Assembly: GCA_002337055.1 (NCBI GenBank)
Contig: DDFG01000001.1
Location: forward strand, 629,643-693,642
Reading direction: 5' to 3'
Length of the DNA: 64,000 bases
Source of the DNA: Betaproteobacteria bacterium UBA1934
Lineage (GTDB): Bacteria > Pseudomonadota > Gammaproteobacteria > Burkholderiales > Rhodocyclaceae
Part shown: positions 1-9,125 of the stretch, piece after piece
How positions within the stretch are numbered: position 1 is the stretch's first letter
How the letters are laid out: each line of letters begins with the position of its first letter
Notes under the pieces: generated by a model
Seen by the model: only the letters and a program-made list of their open reading frames with translations
The model's database searches: none
What the model was told of the DNA's origin: nothing
Made by a program: the position numbers and the translations under genes

Positions 1-1337
1 TGGGTGAGCGTCTTGCGGCGCGACGCGCCGTACGGGCGACGACGGCGGTGCGATTGCCGGCATACGAGCAGGTCAAGGGCGATGAGGTGCTGTATGCCCA
101 TGCCTCGCGCACCTTCCATCTCGAATCCAACCCCGGCAACGCCCGAGCGCTCATACAGCGGCATGGCGAGCGCGATGTCTGGTTGAATCCGCCGCCGATA
201 CCGCTCACCACCGAAGAGCTCGACCGGGTGTATGAATTGCCGTATGCAAGGCGTCCGCATCCGGCCTACGGCGAGGCGAAGATCCCTGCCTGGGAGATGA
301 TCCGGTTCTCGGTCAACATCATGCGCGGCTGTTTCGGCGGCTGCACCTTCTGTTCGATTACCGAACATGAAGGCCGCATCATGCAAAGCCGGTCCGAGGC
401 TTCCGTGTTGCGCGAGATCGAGGAGATGCGCGACAAGACGCCGGGATTTACCGGCATCGTTTCCGACCTGGGCGGGCCCACCGCCAACATGTACCGGCTC
501 AAGTGCAAGGACGAAGCGATCGAGGCGGCTTGCCGCCGGCTCTCCTGCGTCTATCCGGACATCTGCGAGAACATGGGCACTGATCATGGCCCGCTGGTAT
601 CGCTCTATCGCAAGGCGCGGGCCCTGCCCGGCGTCAAGAAGGTGCTGATCGGATCCGGGCTGCGTTACGACCTCGCCGTGCGCTCGCCCGATTACGTCAA
701 GGAACTGGTGACCCACCATGTCGGTGGCTACCTGAAGATCGCGCCCGAGCATACCGAAAGCGGCCCGCTTTCCAAAATGATGAAGCCCGGCATCGGCGCC
801 TATGACCGTTTCAAGGCGCTGTTCGAGCGCTTCTCCCGCGAGGCGGGCAAGGAACAGTACCTGATTCCCTATTTCATTGCCGCGCATCCCGGTACGCGTG
901 ACGAAGACATGCTCAACCTGGCGGTGTGGCTTAAGGCCAACAATTTCCGGCTGGATCAGGTGCAAACCTTTCTGCCCACACCAATGGCGCTGGCCACGAC
1001 GATGTACCATACGTCGAGAAATCCGCTCAAGAAGCTGGGCGCCGGGAGTGAAATCGTCGAGGTAATCCGCTCGGGACGGCAACGCAAACTGCATAAAGCT
1101 TTTTTGCGCTACCACGATCCGGAAAATTGGCCGTTCTTACGCGAAACACTCAAGGAAATGGGGCGCGCCGATCTGATTGGCAACGGGAAACGCCATCTGG
1201 TGCCCTCCTGGCAGCCCGCCGGGACGGCACGTGAATCGGGTGCATCCGGGGTACTGACGCGGCGACCGGATGGCCAAAGAGCGAAAGGGCGAACGCCGGC
1301 AAACGGCGGTCGAACAAAAGCGATGCGAGGGAAATGA
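1..1337 (+). CDS. ygiQ: YgiQ-type radical SAM protein, 5' end outside window
   Basis: The frame is already open at the left edge, so only the C-terminal 445 or so residues are present; full-length YgiQ proteins are about 700 residues or more. The radical SAM iron-sulfur motif is intact as CFGGCTFC (CX3CX2C), encoded near 328-351, and is followed by typical YgiQ stretches such as IAPEHTE and the region with TFLPTPMA. The last 50 residues are basic and low complexity. The family is believed to be a radical SAM enzyme of unknown substrate, so I assign only the family. The stop codon overlaps the start of the downstream kinase (ATGA at 1334), which suggests translational coupling. The internal GTG at 48 is not the true start. 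Confidence 0.9.
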   Translation, partial: GERLAARRAVRATTAVRLPAYEQVKGDEVLYAHASRTFHLESNPGNARALIQRHGERDVWLNPPPIPLTTEELDRVYELPYARRPHPAYGEAKIPAWEMIRFSVNIMRGCFGGCTFCSITEHEGRIMQSRSEASVLREIEEMRDKTPGFTGIVSDLGGPTANMYRLKCKDEAIEAACRRLSCVYPDICENMGTDHGPLVSLYRKARALPGVKKVLIGSGLRYDLAVRSPDYVKELVTHHVGGYLKIAPEHTESGPLSKMMKPGIGAYDRFKALFERFSREAGKEQYLIPYFIAAHPGTRDEDMLNLAVWLKANNFRLDQVQTFLPTPMALATTMYHTSRNPLKKLGAGSEIVEVIRSGRQRKLHKAFLRYHDPENWPFLRETLKEMGRADLIGNGKRHLVPSWQPAGTARESGASGVLTRRPDGQRAKGRTPANGGRTKAMRGK

Positions 1338-3046
1338 GCAGCGAACACGCGGTGTCGACATCCAACTCCATCCGAATGGAATCGGCGTCGGAGGTGGGGT
1401 CACGTCCGTCGGTAGAGAAAGAAGGGGGATCGACCGGTAATCCCGACGCAACCCGCTTGGTTCAGCCCGAACCGCCAAGTGATGCCAGTTCCGCGCTCGC
1501 CGCCTGGGTGGGTGACGAGAATCCCAGCGCCTTGCCGCTGGGCACGCAGTTGCATGAATACTCGATCCAGGCGGTGCTGGGGAGCGGCAGCTTCGGGATC
1601 ACTTATCTCGCCCACGATGCAAACCTGCATTGCATGGTGGCCATCAAGGAGTACTTTCCCGAGAGTCTCGCAGTCCGGCGCCGCAGTTCGGAAGTGGCAC
1701 CTGCTTTCGAGAACGACCGCGAAGATTACGCCCAGGGGTTGACCCGTTTCCTGAACGAAACCCGGGTGCTGGCGGGGTTCCGCCATCACAACATCGTCCG
1801 TGTCACCCGTTTCTTCGAGGCCAATGCCACCGCCTACATGGTGATGGATTATGAAGAAGGCCAGCCACTGCGCGACTGGTTGAAACGCCACGGGTCGCTT
1901 GGCGAACCCGAGTTGCTACGCATGTTCATGCCCTTGCTGGATGGTCTTGAGGTCGTGCATCGGGGTGGAGTGCTGCACCGGGATATCAAGCCCGGTAACC
2001 TGTATGTACGCAACGAAGACAGCAGTCTGGTATTGCTTGACTTCGGTGCTGCCCGGCATGTTCGCATCGGGCAGAGCAAAAGCCTGACCCGGATTGTGAC
2101 GCCGGGCTACGCCCCGTTCGAGCAATACCATTCACGCGGGGCTCTCGGCCCATGGTCCGACCTCTATGCGCTGGGTGGTGTGCTGTACTGGATCGTGACT
2201 GGCGAAAAGCCGATCGAATCGCCATCGCGCACCAAGTTCGACGACATGCCCAAGGCGGTCGCGCTGGCAAGCGGCAAGTATTCAGGACATTTGCTTGAGG
2301 CGATCGACTGGGCCTTGCTGCCCGAGGAGAAGGAGCGACCGCAAAACGTGGCCGAATTTCGCCGTGCCCTGGGAGGTGAGGCAACCCTCGAAACGCCGTC
2401 GCAAGCAATGACTTCTGCGACTGCCACGCACGCCGTTGAACGACGTCGCTTCGTGTGGGGCGTTGCCCTTGGCATGTTGGTCGTCGTAGGTGCGGCGACA
2501 GCCCTATTTTTACGTGGCGCCGGTACGAGCGATAACATCACGGCGACACACCCACCTGCGGCCAGTGTCTTATCTGCCCAGCCCGCCCCAGTGGGGGAGA
2601 CCGCGCCACGCGATCCGTCTGCTGTACTCACCGCCAGCGAACAGGCATCGGGCGAGCGCGACGGTAACTTAAGTTTGCAAAAAAACCCGGCGCTGCCAAA
2701 ATCGCCTGCGCCGTCGGATGCGACGACCAAGAAGGCGCCGTCGCTCAAGTCGGCGGACACTGCGCGAAGCACCGGCAAAAACGAAACTTCCTCGCAACAA
2801 CAAGCAGCCAGACCTGATGCGCCGGTCGCTCAGGTGTTCCTGGCAATCTATCCGGTCGGGAAGGTTTTTGTTGACGGCAAGCTGATTGGCACTGCGCCGC
2901 CACTTCAGCAGATTCAAGTCAGTCCCGGCAAACATCGTATCGCGGTGCATGGCGATTTGCCGCCGGGTGTGCATTACTTTGACATCGATCTTGCGGCCGG
3001 CGAAAGCAAACGCCTTCGCGCCGAGTTTGCCGAGATCAAGTATTAG
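1334..3046 (+). CDS. Membrane-bound eukaryotic-type Ser/Thr protein kinase with PEGA domain
   Basis: The protein has 570 residues. An N-terminal disordered stretch (1-70) precedes a kinase domain at about 74-345. Visible catalytic elements are the glycine loop GSGSFG (83-88), the lysine of VAIKEYF (K105), the HRD motif (215-217) with IKPGN, and DFG (236-238), so it should be active. One transmembrane helix (about 373-393) is followed by a Ser/Pro/Ala-rich linker and a C-terminal PEGA-like domain (about 500-570) that would sit outside the cytoplasm. The expected role is sensing an envelope signal and phosphorylating cytoplasmic proteins on Ser or Thr; the signal and targets are unknown. It overlaps the preceding radical SAM gene by four bases. 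No cognate PP2C phosphatase is seen in the window. Confidence 0.88.
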   Translation: MSSEHAVSTSNSIRMESASEVGSRPSVEKEGGSTGNPDATRLVQPEPPSDASSALAAWVGDENPSALPLGTQLHEYSIQAVLGSGSFGITYLAHDANLHCMVAIKEYFPESLAVRRRSSEVAPAFENDREDYAQGLTRFLNETRVLAGFRHHNIVRVTRFFEANATAYMVMDYEEGQPLRDWLKRHGSLGEPELLRMFMPLLDGLEVVHRGGVLHRDIKPGNLYVRNEDSSLVLLDFGAARHVRIGQSKSLTRIVTPGYAPFEQYHSRGALGPWSDLYALGGVLYWIVTGEKPIESPSRTKFDDMPKAVALASGKYSGHLLEAIDWALLPEEKERPQNVAEFRRALGGEATLETPSQAMTSATATHAVERRRFVWGVALGMLVVVGAATALFLRGAGTSDNITATHPPAASVLSAQPAPVGETAPRDPSAVLTASEQASGERDGNLSLQKNPALPKSPAPSDATTKKAPSLKSADTARSTGKNETSSQQQAARPDAPVAQVFLAIYPVGKVFVDGKLIGTAPPLQQIQVSPGKHRIAVHGDLPPGVHYFDIDLAAGESKRLRAEFAEIKY

Positions 3047-3082
3047 AGCCTCAGTCGAAGTTTTCTCGAAGGCGACAGCTGC

Positions 3083-3118
3083 AAAAAAAACCGGTCAGCG
3101 AAGCATTCGCTGACCGGT
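3083..3118 (-). terminator. Rho-independent terminator of rne
   Basis: A perfect 13-bp inverted repeat (3090-3102 with 3106-3118, loop GCA) has eight A residues on its low-coordinate side. Read on the minus strand this is a strong hairpin followed by a T8 run, about 50 bases past the rne stop. On the plus strand the following sequence has no T run, so it would stop the kinase transcript less well. Confidence 0.85.
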
Positions 3119-3169
3119 CTGCTATATATCGGATGCCTTTGGGCAGCCTATATATATGTAGCTTTAACC

Positions 3170-5938
3170 TTAAGAATTCTCGGCTTTAGTCTCGATCATC
3201 ACCATCGGTTCGTCGCTGCCTTGCACGGGGGCTCGAGTACGACGTGGACGGCCCCGTGGGGCAGGGGGTTCGACCGGTGCCGGAACCGGGGCGGTCGCTT
3301 CCGAGGTTTGCACCATGACCAAGCCGCTCGACGCGAGCAGCGAATCGAGGTCGACGGCTGGCGCCGGAGACGGGGGCTGCGTCACAGATGCCGAAGGTTC
3401 GGCTTCTTCGACAACAGCGGTCACACTGTCGACCGCTGTTTCGCCGGTCGGTACCACGGGCGCGGGGAGCGTCACTTCGCTGGGTGCCTCGGGTACAGCG
3501 GAGATCAAATCAGCCGGAGCGTCGCTGTCTAGCGCCACGGTTGCCGGTGGCGTGGGGTCGGATTCTGGCGCGGTTGCGTGTGCGACAGGTTCGACCGCTG
3601 CGGGCTCGTGTTCAACCGTGGACGCGTTTGAATCAACGAGCGCGACTGGCAACATTTGCACTTCACCCGGTTCATCGATTGCAACGGATGCGGGTACCGG
3701 CGCCAGAACCTCTGTGGACGTTTCGCCTACAGGTGCGGCAACCCCGTTTTCTGCACGGCGTTCGCCACGACCGCGACCTCCGCGCCGACCACGGCGGCGC
3801 GAGCCCTGCTCGTCACCCCCTTCGGAAGGTGAGTTCACCGTGGGTAGCGTGGATTCGGCGGCGAGCAATTGCTGCTGTGCATCCAGTTGCGAATTCACCC
3901 CGGGTTCCGACGGTGCGTTTGCCTGTGCGGTGCGTTCGCGCCGTTCCTTCTTTTCGTTGCGGGGCCGACGTTCCTGTTGGGGACGCTCAGAGGTTGCGCC
4001 ATCTTCTCTGGCAGCTTGAGGCGCGGCCTTTTCCTGACGCGCAGGACGGCCATCGGCGCGTTCGGTTCGCTCCGGCCGCTCGCTTCCCTTTTCGGAGCGG
4101 TCGTTCCGTTCCTCGTCCCGGCGGTTGTTGCGGCCACCGCGACGATTGTTGTCGCGACCGTCGCCACGTTCACGACGTGCCTCACGGTCCTTGCGCTTGG
4201 CAGGCGAGGGTTCCGGGGCGGGCGCGGGTTTAGGAGCGGGACGGAACCAGGAGAATATTTTGGAGAGAATGCCGGTGTTTTCTTCTTGCTTGCCCGTTGT
4301 AGTTGGCTCGGCGATGGTCGGTGCCGGCTGGTCAGGGGTGATGTTCTTGATGGCTGCTTCCTGACGGGGCTTGGCACCCTCCTGTTTGTCGTTGCCCGGG
4401 CGAACGCTTTCTTCCACCGGGGCGTCGACCATCTTGTAAGACGGTTCCCGCACGTCCTCGCTGTTCAGATCGTCGTGACGCAGGCGTGTGATGCTATGTG
4501 CTGGCGTTTCGAGATTGGTGTTCGGGATCAGCAGGATGTTGACCTTGTGACGCAACTCGATGGCCTGGATGTCCTGGCGCTTTTCATTGAGCAGGAAGGT
4601 CGCGACATCGACCGGCACTTGCGTGTGCACGGCGGCGGTGTTGTCCTTCATCGCCTCTTCTTCTAGGATGCGCAGGATGTGCAGCGCGGCCGATTCGGTC
4701 GAGCGGATGTGGCCGGTACCGGTGCAGCGCGGGCAGGGGATGTAGCTGGTTTCGGCCAGAGCTGGGCGCAGACGCTGACGCGACAGCTCCATCAGGCCGA
4801 AACGGCTGATCTTGCCCATCTGGACGCGGGCACGGTCAAACCGGAGCGCGTCCTTCAGGCGATTTTCGACTTCGCGCTGGTTGCGGGCGCTTTCCATGTC
4901 GATAAAGTCGATGACGATCAGGCCACCGAGGTCGCGTAGGCGGAGCTGGCGCGCGATTTCGTCGGCGGCTTCCTGGTTGGTCTTGGTTGCGGTTTCTTCA
5001 ATATCCGAACCCTTGGTGGCGCGGCCGGAGTTGACGTCGATGGCGACCAGCGCTTCGGTGTGGTCGATGACGATGGCGCCGCCGGAGGGCAGATTGACCT
5101 GACGGGCAAAAGCCGTCTCGATCTGGTGCTCGATCTGGAAGCGGGAGAACAGCGGTACGTCGTCGCGGTAGAGTTTGACGCGATTGACATTGTTGGGCAT
5201 GACCTGGGCCATGAAGGCGCGGGCCTGCTCGAAGATTTCGTCGGTATCGATGAGGATTTCACCGATTTCCGGCTGGAAGTAGTCGCGGATGGCGCGAATG
5301 ACCAAGCTGCCCTCCTGATAAATCAGCAAAGGGCCCTTCATTTCGGTCGCCACACCTTCGATGGCGCGCCAGAGTTGCAGCAGGTAGTTCAAATCCCATT
5401 GCAGTTCCTCGGCCTGCCGGCCAATGGCGGCGGTGCGGGCGATCAGGCTCATGCCGCCGGGGACTTCGAGCTGATCCATAGTTTCGCGCAGTTCGGCGCG
5501 ATCTTCGCCATCGACGCGGCGCGAGACGCCGCCGCCACGCGGGTTGTTGGGCATCAGCACCAGATAGCGGCCGGCCAGCGAGACGTAGGTGGTCAGGGCA
5601 GCGCCCTTGTTGCCGCGCTCGTCCTTATCAACCTGGACGATGACTTCCTGGCCTTCTTTCAGAGCCTCGTTGACCTTGGCGCGCGAAACCTCGACACCCG
5701 GCTGGAAATAGGAGCGCGAAACTTCCTTGAAGGGCAGAAAACCGTGCCGTTCGGCGCCGTAATCGACGAAGCAGGCTTCGAGGCTGGGTTCGATGCGGGT
5801 GATGACACCCTTGTAGATATTGCTTTTGCGTTGTTCCTTGGCGGCCGATTCAATGTCGAGATCGATTAGTTTCTGACCATCGACAATGGCGACACGGAGT
5901 TCTTCGGCCTGTGTCGCGTTGAAGAGCATGCGTTTCAT
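3170..5938 (-). CDS. rne: Ribonuclease E
   Basis: The protein has 922 residues from the ATG at 5938, which gives the canonical N-terminus MKRMLFNATQ; an in-frame extension upstream (5968) is not used. RNase E is the endonuclease that starts mRNA decay and matures rRNA and tRNA. The S1 RNA-binding domain lies at about 35-120. The catalytic metal-binding aspartates are D301 (AIDVNSGRATKG) and D344 (IVIDFIDM), and the zinc-link cysteines are C402 and C405 (PCPRCTGTG), matching D303, D346, C404 and C407 of E. coli. Residues 500-922 are a low-complexity Arg-, Pro- and Ala-rich tail, the usual degradosome scaffold region, ending in RGRPRRTRAPVQG. It has its own terminator downstream and lies divergent from rluC, as is usual. 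Confidence 0.97.
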   Translation of the reverse strand: MKRMLFNATQAEELRVAIVDGQKLIDLDIESAAKEQRKSNIYKGVITRIEPSLEACFVDYGAERHGFLPFKEVSRSYFQPGVEVSRAKVNEALKEGQEVIVQVDKDERGNKGAALTTYVSLAGRYLVLMPNNPRGGGVSRRVDGEDRAELRETMDQLEVPGGMSLIARTAAIGRQAEELQWDLNYLLQLWRAIEGVATEMKGPLLIYQEGSLVIRAIRDYFQPEIGEILIDTDEIFEQARAFMAQVMPNNVNRVKLYRDDVPLFSRFQIEHQIETAFARQVNLPSGGAIVIDHTEALVAIDVNSGRATKGSDIEETATKTNQEAADEIARQLRLRDLGGLIVIDFIDMESARNQREVENRLKDALRFDRARVQMGKISRFGLMELSRQRLRPALAETSYIPCPRCTGTGHIRSTESAALHILRILEEEAMKDNTAAVHTQVPVDVATFLLNEKRQDIQAIELRHKVNILLIPNTNLETPAHSITRLRHDDLNSEDVREPSYKMVDAPVEESVRPGNDKQEGAKPRQEAAIKNITPDQPAPTIAEPTTTGKQEENTGILSKIFSWFRPAPKPAPAPEPSPAKRKDREARRERGDGRDNNRRGGRNNRRDEERNDRSEKGSERPERTERADGRPARQEKAAPQAAREDGATSERPQQERRPRNEKKERRERTAQANAPSEPGVNSQLDAQQQLLAAESTLPTVNSPSEGGDEQGSRRRGRRGGRGRGERRAENGVAAPVGETSTEVLAPVPASVAIDEPGEVQMLPVALVDSNASTVEHEPAAVEPVAHATAPESDPTPPATVALDSDAPADLISAVPEAPSEVTLPAPVVPTGETAVDSVTAVVEEAEPSASVTQPPSPAPAVDLDSLLASSGLVMVQTSEATAPVPAPVEPPAPRGRPRRTRAPVQGSDEPMVMIETKAENS

Positions 5939-6323
5939 TATTGTGGGGCTCCAGGCGCGCAAAGGCACGCAGGGCGGAGACCCGCGCAGGCGGCGACACG
6001 TTCAGGTTAGGGCTTGCGTCATGAATTGAATGGGCAAACGAGGTTGAAGTGACGTTTCGTGGAGGTTGGCGCGAGGCGCGGCCTTCAAATATTCCTGCAA
6101 CGGGGATTCCGTGCGTGCGATTGGTGCGCGATTCATTTACCATCGCTACTTTTGGTGAGCGATGAAAACCAGGTCGTTTCGTATTGGCTTGGCTTGCGCA
6201 GGTGGCGCAAGTGAGCGTCCGGGCCTGCCTGTTCGCGGCCGCCTTGTAAGCGGGGGCGATTGGGTCTCATGGCGAGGTTGCTCTTGCATGCCGAGACACG
6301 AAACTGATTAAGTATATTTGAAA
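5939..6323. other. Divergent gap between rne and rluC (probable rne leader)
   Basis: There is no convincing gene in these 385 bases. The gap must hold the promoters of both rne and rluC. A 7-bp inverted repeat (6141-6147 with 6158-6164) lies about 200 bases ahead of rne and could be a leader hairpin. In enterobacteria the rne leader is long, structured and used for autoregulation by RNase E; whether that holds here is inference only. A TATATT box at 6313-6318 sits unusually close to the rluC start. Confidence 0.4.
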
Positions 6324-7325
6324 ATGACGGTGGCGGGTAAAAATTCGGTCAGCCATGTCCAGGTTGGCGAAGAGGCAGCCGGACAGCGGCTCGACAACTG
6401 GTTGATACGGTTCTGCAAGGGCGTCCCCAAGAGCCATGTCTATCGCATTCTGAGAAGCGGCGAAGTGCGTGTGAACAGTCGCCGCGCGGACGCCACCTAC
6501 CGGCTCGAAAGCGGCGACAGTATTCGTATTCCGCCCATCCGGCTTGCCGAGCGGCCGGTCGACGATGTGGCGGATGCGGCAAAGGCGAGGGTCGATCTCC
6601 CGATTCTGTTTGAGGACGATGCGCTGCTGGTCATCGACAAACCTGAGGGTATCGCAGTACATGGTGGCAGCGGCGTCAGTTTCGGCGTGATTGAGGCGTT
6701 GCGCCAGCAAAGGCCGTTGGCCAAGTTTCTGGAACTGGCGCACCGGCTCGACCGCGAAACCTCGGGCATCCTGCTCATCGGCAAGAAGCGGCTGGCCCTG
6801 ACCGCGTTGCACGACATGTTCCGCGAACATGGCGCCGGGGCGGACAAGCGCTATCTGGTGATGGTCAAGGGGCGCTGGTTGAATGCCACCCAACACGTCA
6901 AGGCGCCGCTCTACAAATACCTGACGGACAGCGGCGAGCGCCGCGTGCGCGTCAGCGCGGAAGAAGGCAAGACGGCGCACACGGTCTTTCGGTTATTGGC
7001 GCGCTGGCCCGAGGTGAGCCTGCTGGAAGCGCAACTGAAAACAGGGCGCACACACCAGATTCGCGTGCATCTGGCGCATCTCGGCTTTCCCATTCTGGGC
7101 GACGAAAAATATGGCGATTTTGCACTCAACCGCGATCTGCGCCGGGGCGAGCTGAAGCGCATGGCCTTGCACGCCTGGCGCATGGAATTCCGCCATCCTC
7201 TCGCGGGCACGCCGCTGGCGCTCCGCGCCGCGATGCCGGCTGCCCTGCGCGACTACATGGCCACCCTCGACGCCCGTTCGGCACGTGAATGGGTGGCCGA
7301 ACCCTTTCCCGAAATCTTCGTCTGA
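6324..7325 (+). CDS. rluC: 23S rRNA pseudouridine synthase RluC
   Basis: The protein has 333 residues from ATG 6324; a TTG two codons earlier is also possible, and there is no clear ribosome-binding site. An S4 RNA-binding domain (about 15-75, with QRLDNWL) is followed by the RluA-type catalytic domain, with the active-site aspartate in HRLDRETSG and the motif KTGRTHQIRVHLAHLGFPI. RluC-type enzymes convert uridines 955, 2504 and 2580 of 23S rRNA to pseudouridine. The divergent rne-rluC arrangement is widely conserved and supports RluC over the other RluA paralogues. The phosphatase gene follows after six bases, so the two are likely co-transcribed. Confidence 0.93.
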   Translation: MTVAGKNSVSHVQVGEEAAGQRLDNWLIRFCKGVPKSHVYRILRSGEVRVNSRRADATYRLESGDSIRIPPIRLAERPVDDVADAAKARVDLPILFEDDALLVIDKPEGIAVHGGSGVSFGVIEALRQQRPLAKFLELAHRLDRETSGILLIGKKRLALTALHDMFREHGAGADKRYLVMVKGRWLNATQHVKAPLYKYLTDSGERRVRVSAEEGKTAHTVFRLLARWPEVSLLEAQLKTGRTHQIRVHLAHLGFPILGDEKYGDFALNRDLRRGELKRMALHAWRMEFRHPLAGTPLALRAAMPAALRDYMATLDARSAREWVAEPFPEIFV

Positions 7326-7331
7326 ACCTGC

Positions 7332-7985
7332 ATGAAACGTTATCCGCTGATTGTTTTCGATTGGGACGGCACCTTGATGGATTCAACGGCCGCCATTGTC
7401 CGCGCTATCCAGGCCGCCAGCCGCGATCTCGACCTGCCCGAACCGCCGGATCACCAGGCGCGCCATGTCATCGGCCTCGGGCTGGCCGACGCGCTGGGCA
7501 TGGCGGTGCCCGAGTTGCCCAAGGCACGCTACGCCGAAATGGTGGAACGCTATCGGCACCACTATCTGTCGCGCGATCACGAACTGGTCTTGTTTGAGGG
7601 CGTGGCGGACATGATCGAGGAACTGGCCAGTGCTGGCTGGCAACTGGCGGTGGCTACCGGCAAAAGTCGGCTGGGGCTGGATCGCGCGCTGCGGTATTCC
7701 GGCTTGGAGAGATTTTTCAACGGTTCGCGCTGTGCCGACGAATGCCACTCGAAGCCGCATCCGCAGATGCTGCTGGAACTGATGACGGAATTTGGCGTGT
7801 CGCCTAATGAAACCTTGATGATCGGCGATACATCGCACGACTTGCTGATGGCCCGGAACGCCCAGGTCGATGCCTTGGGTGTGACGTACGGCGCGCATCC
7901 CGGCGAACATCTCGACGAATTTGGCGCCGTGCATTGTTTCGACAGCGTTACCGAACTGTCCGCCTGGCTGCGCGAGCATGCCTGA
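7332..7985 (+). CDS. gph: HAD-family hydrolase, phosphoglycolate phosphatase-like
   Basis: The protein has 217 residues. The nucleophile motif FDWDGTLMDS (first Asp of DxD at residue 10) is followed by the second motif around VATGKS, a lysine in SKPHP and the acidic motif MIGDTSHD, so all four HAD motifs are present. An alpha-helical cap lies between motifs 1 and 2. Proteins of this type just downstream of rluC are usually annotated as phosphoglycolate phosphatase; the exact substrate cannot be read from sequence. It is six bases downstream of rluC and probably in the same transcript. The stop codon overlaps a 12-bp palindrome. Confidence 0.85.
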   Translation: MKRYPLIVFDWDGTLMDSTAAIVRAIQAASRDLDLPEPPDHQARHVIGLGLADALGMAVPELPKARYAEMVERYRHHYLSRDHELVLFEGVADMIEELASAGWQLAVATGKSRLGLDRALRYSGLERFFNGSRCADECHSKPHPQMLLELMTEFGVSPNETLMIGDTSHDLLMARNAQVDALGVTYGAHPGEHLDEFGAVHCFDSVTELSAWLREHA

Positions 7986-7995
7986 TGACGTCATC
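7984..7995. repeat. 12-bp perfect palindrome at the end of gph
   Basis: GATGACGTCATC is a perfect palindrome that starts inside the gph stop codon. A TATACT box, possibly the -10 of the peptidase gene, lies at 8016-8021, so an operator role is possible. There is no loop, so it is not a terminator. No regulator is identified. Confidence 0.3.
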
Positions 7996-8096
7996 GTCTC
8001 GCCGCGGCGGGCTGCTATACTCCGCCCGCGCCGAATCCGGCGCCCGTTTGCGTTCTCTTTCCCACCCTGTGGCTACCGCCACGCGCTCATACTGCG

Positions 8097-9113
8097 ATGA
8101 CCTCCATGGAAAATCCTTCCGACAACGCCCAATCCGTGCCTCCCATGCCGCCGCCGCAGGTTGCCGCCGGTCAATCCGCCGATACCGCCTGGGAACGCAA
8201 AGTGCTGGAGAAGCTCGCCTACGCCGCGCTGGAAGAACAGAAGACGCGGCGTCGTTGGGGAATCGTCTTCAAATCGGCGATTATCCTGTTGTTGCTCGGC
8301 ATCTTCGTGGCCACCGTGATGGAAGGCGAAGCAGGCGGGCACGAAGGCCGTCATACCGCCCTGGTCTATCTGCATGGCGTGATCGAAGCCAAGGGCGAAG
8401 CGAGCGCGGAAAAAATCAACGCCGCCTTGCAGAGCGCCTTTGAAGAAAAGAACGCGGTGGGTGTGATTCTGCGGATCAACAGTCCAGGCGGCAGCCCGGT
8501 GCAGTCCGGCATCATTTACGACGAGATCAAGCGTCTGCGCGCCAAATACCCCGACAAGCCGCTGTACGCGGTCGTGGAAGATATCTGCGCCTCGGGCGGC
8601 TACTACGTTGCGGCGGCAGCCGACAAGATCTATGTCGACAAGGCCAGCGTTGTAGGCTCCATCGGCGTGCTGATGGATGGTTTTGGCTTTACCGGCACCA
8701 TGGAAAAGCTCGGCGTCGAACGCCGGCTGATGACCGCGGGCGAGAACAAGGCGTTCATGGACCCGTTTTCGCCCGCGCAGCCCCAACAAAAGCAGTATGC
8801 GCAGGCGTTGTTGAACGAGATTCACAAGCAGTTCATCGAGGCGGTCAAGACCGGTCGCGGCAAACGCCTGAAGGAGACGCCCGAGATGTTCTCAGGCCTG
8901 GTGTGGACCGGTTCGCAGAGCCTGGGTTTGGGGCTGGCTGACGAACTGGGCACGGTCGACAGCGTCGCGCGCGACGTGCTGCAAGCCGACAAGGTGCTGG
9001 ACTATTCGGTCAAGGACAATATTGCGGAACGTTTTGCCAAGCGCCTGGGCGCCAGCACCATGTCGGCATTCTGGGGCGGGTTCAGCGAACAGGCCGGGGT
9101 TCGGATGCGCTGA
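8097..9113 (+). CDS. sppA: Signal peptide peptidase SppA-type, S49 family
   Basis: The protein has 338 residues. A cytoplasmic N-terminus with a Pro-rich start is followed by one membrane anchor (about 56-73) and an S49 protease domain facing the periplasm. The catalytic serine is S166 in ICASGGYY and the general-base lysine is K218 in AGENKAF, giving the Ser/Lys dyad of this family. It is the short SppA form of about 36 kDa, not the tandem-domain E. coli form. These enzymes degrade signal peptides left in the membrane. The start could also be ATG 8106; no strong ribosome-binding site decides between them. It is convergent with moaA. Confidence 0.92.
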   Translation: MTSMENPSDNAQSVPPMPPPQVAAGQSADTAWERKVLEKLAYAALEEQKTRRRWGIVFKSAIILLLLGIFVATVMEGEAGGHEGRHTALVYLHGVIEAKGEASAEKINAALQSAFEEKNAVGVILRINSPGGSPVQSGIIYDEIKRLRAKYPDKPLYAVVEDICASGGYYVAAAADKIYVDKASVVGSIGVLMDGFGFTGTMEKLGVERRLMTAGENKAFMDPFSPAQPQQKQYAQALLNEIHKQFIEAVKTGRGKRLKETPEMFSGLVWTGSQSLGLGLADELGTVDSVARDVLQADKVLDYSVKDNIAERFAKRLGASTMSAFWGGFSEQAGVRMR

Positions 9114-9125
9114 CGGCGGCGGCTT

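Noticed and set aside
3221..5869. Several plus-strand frames opposite rne
   Set aside because: They mirror the low-complexity and catalytic regions of RNase E and lack start signals.
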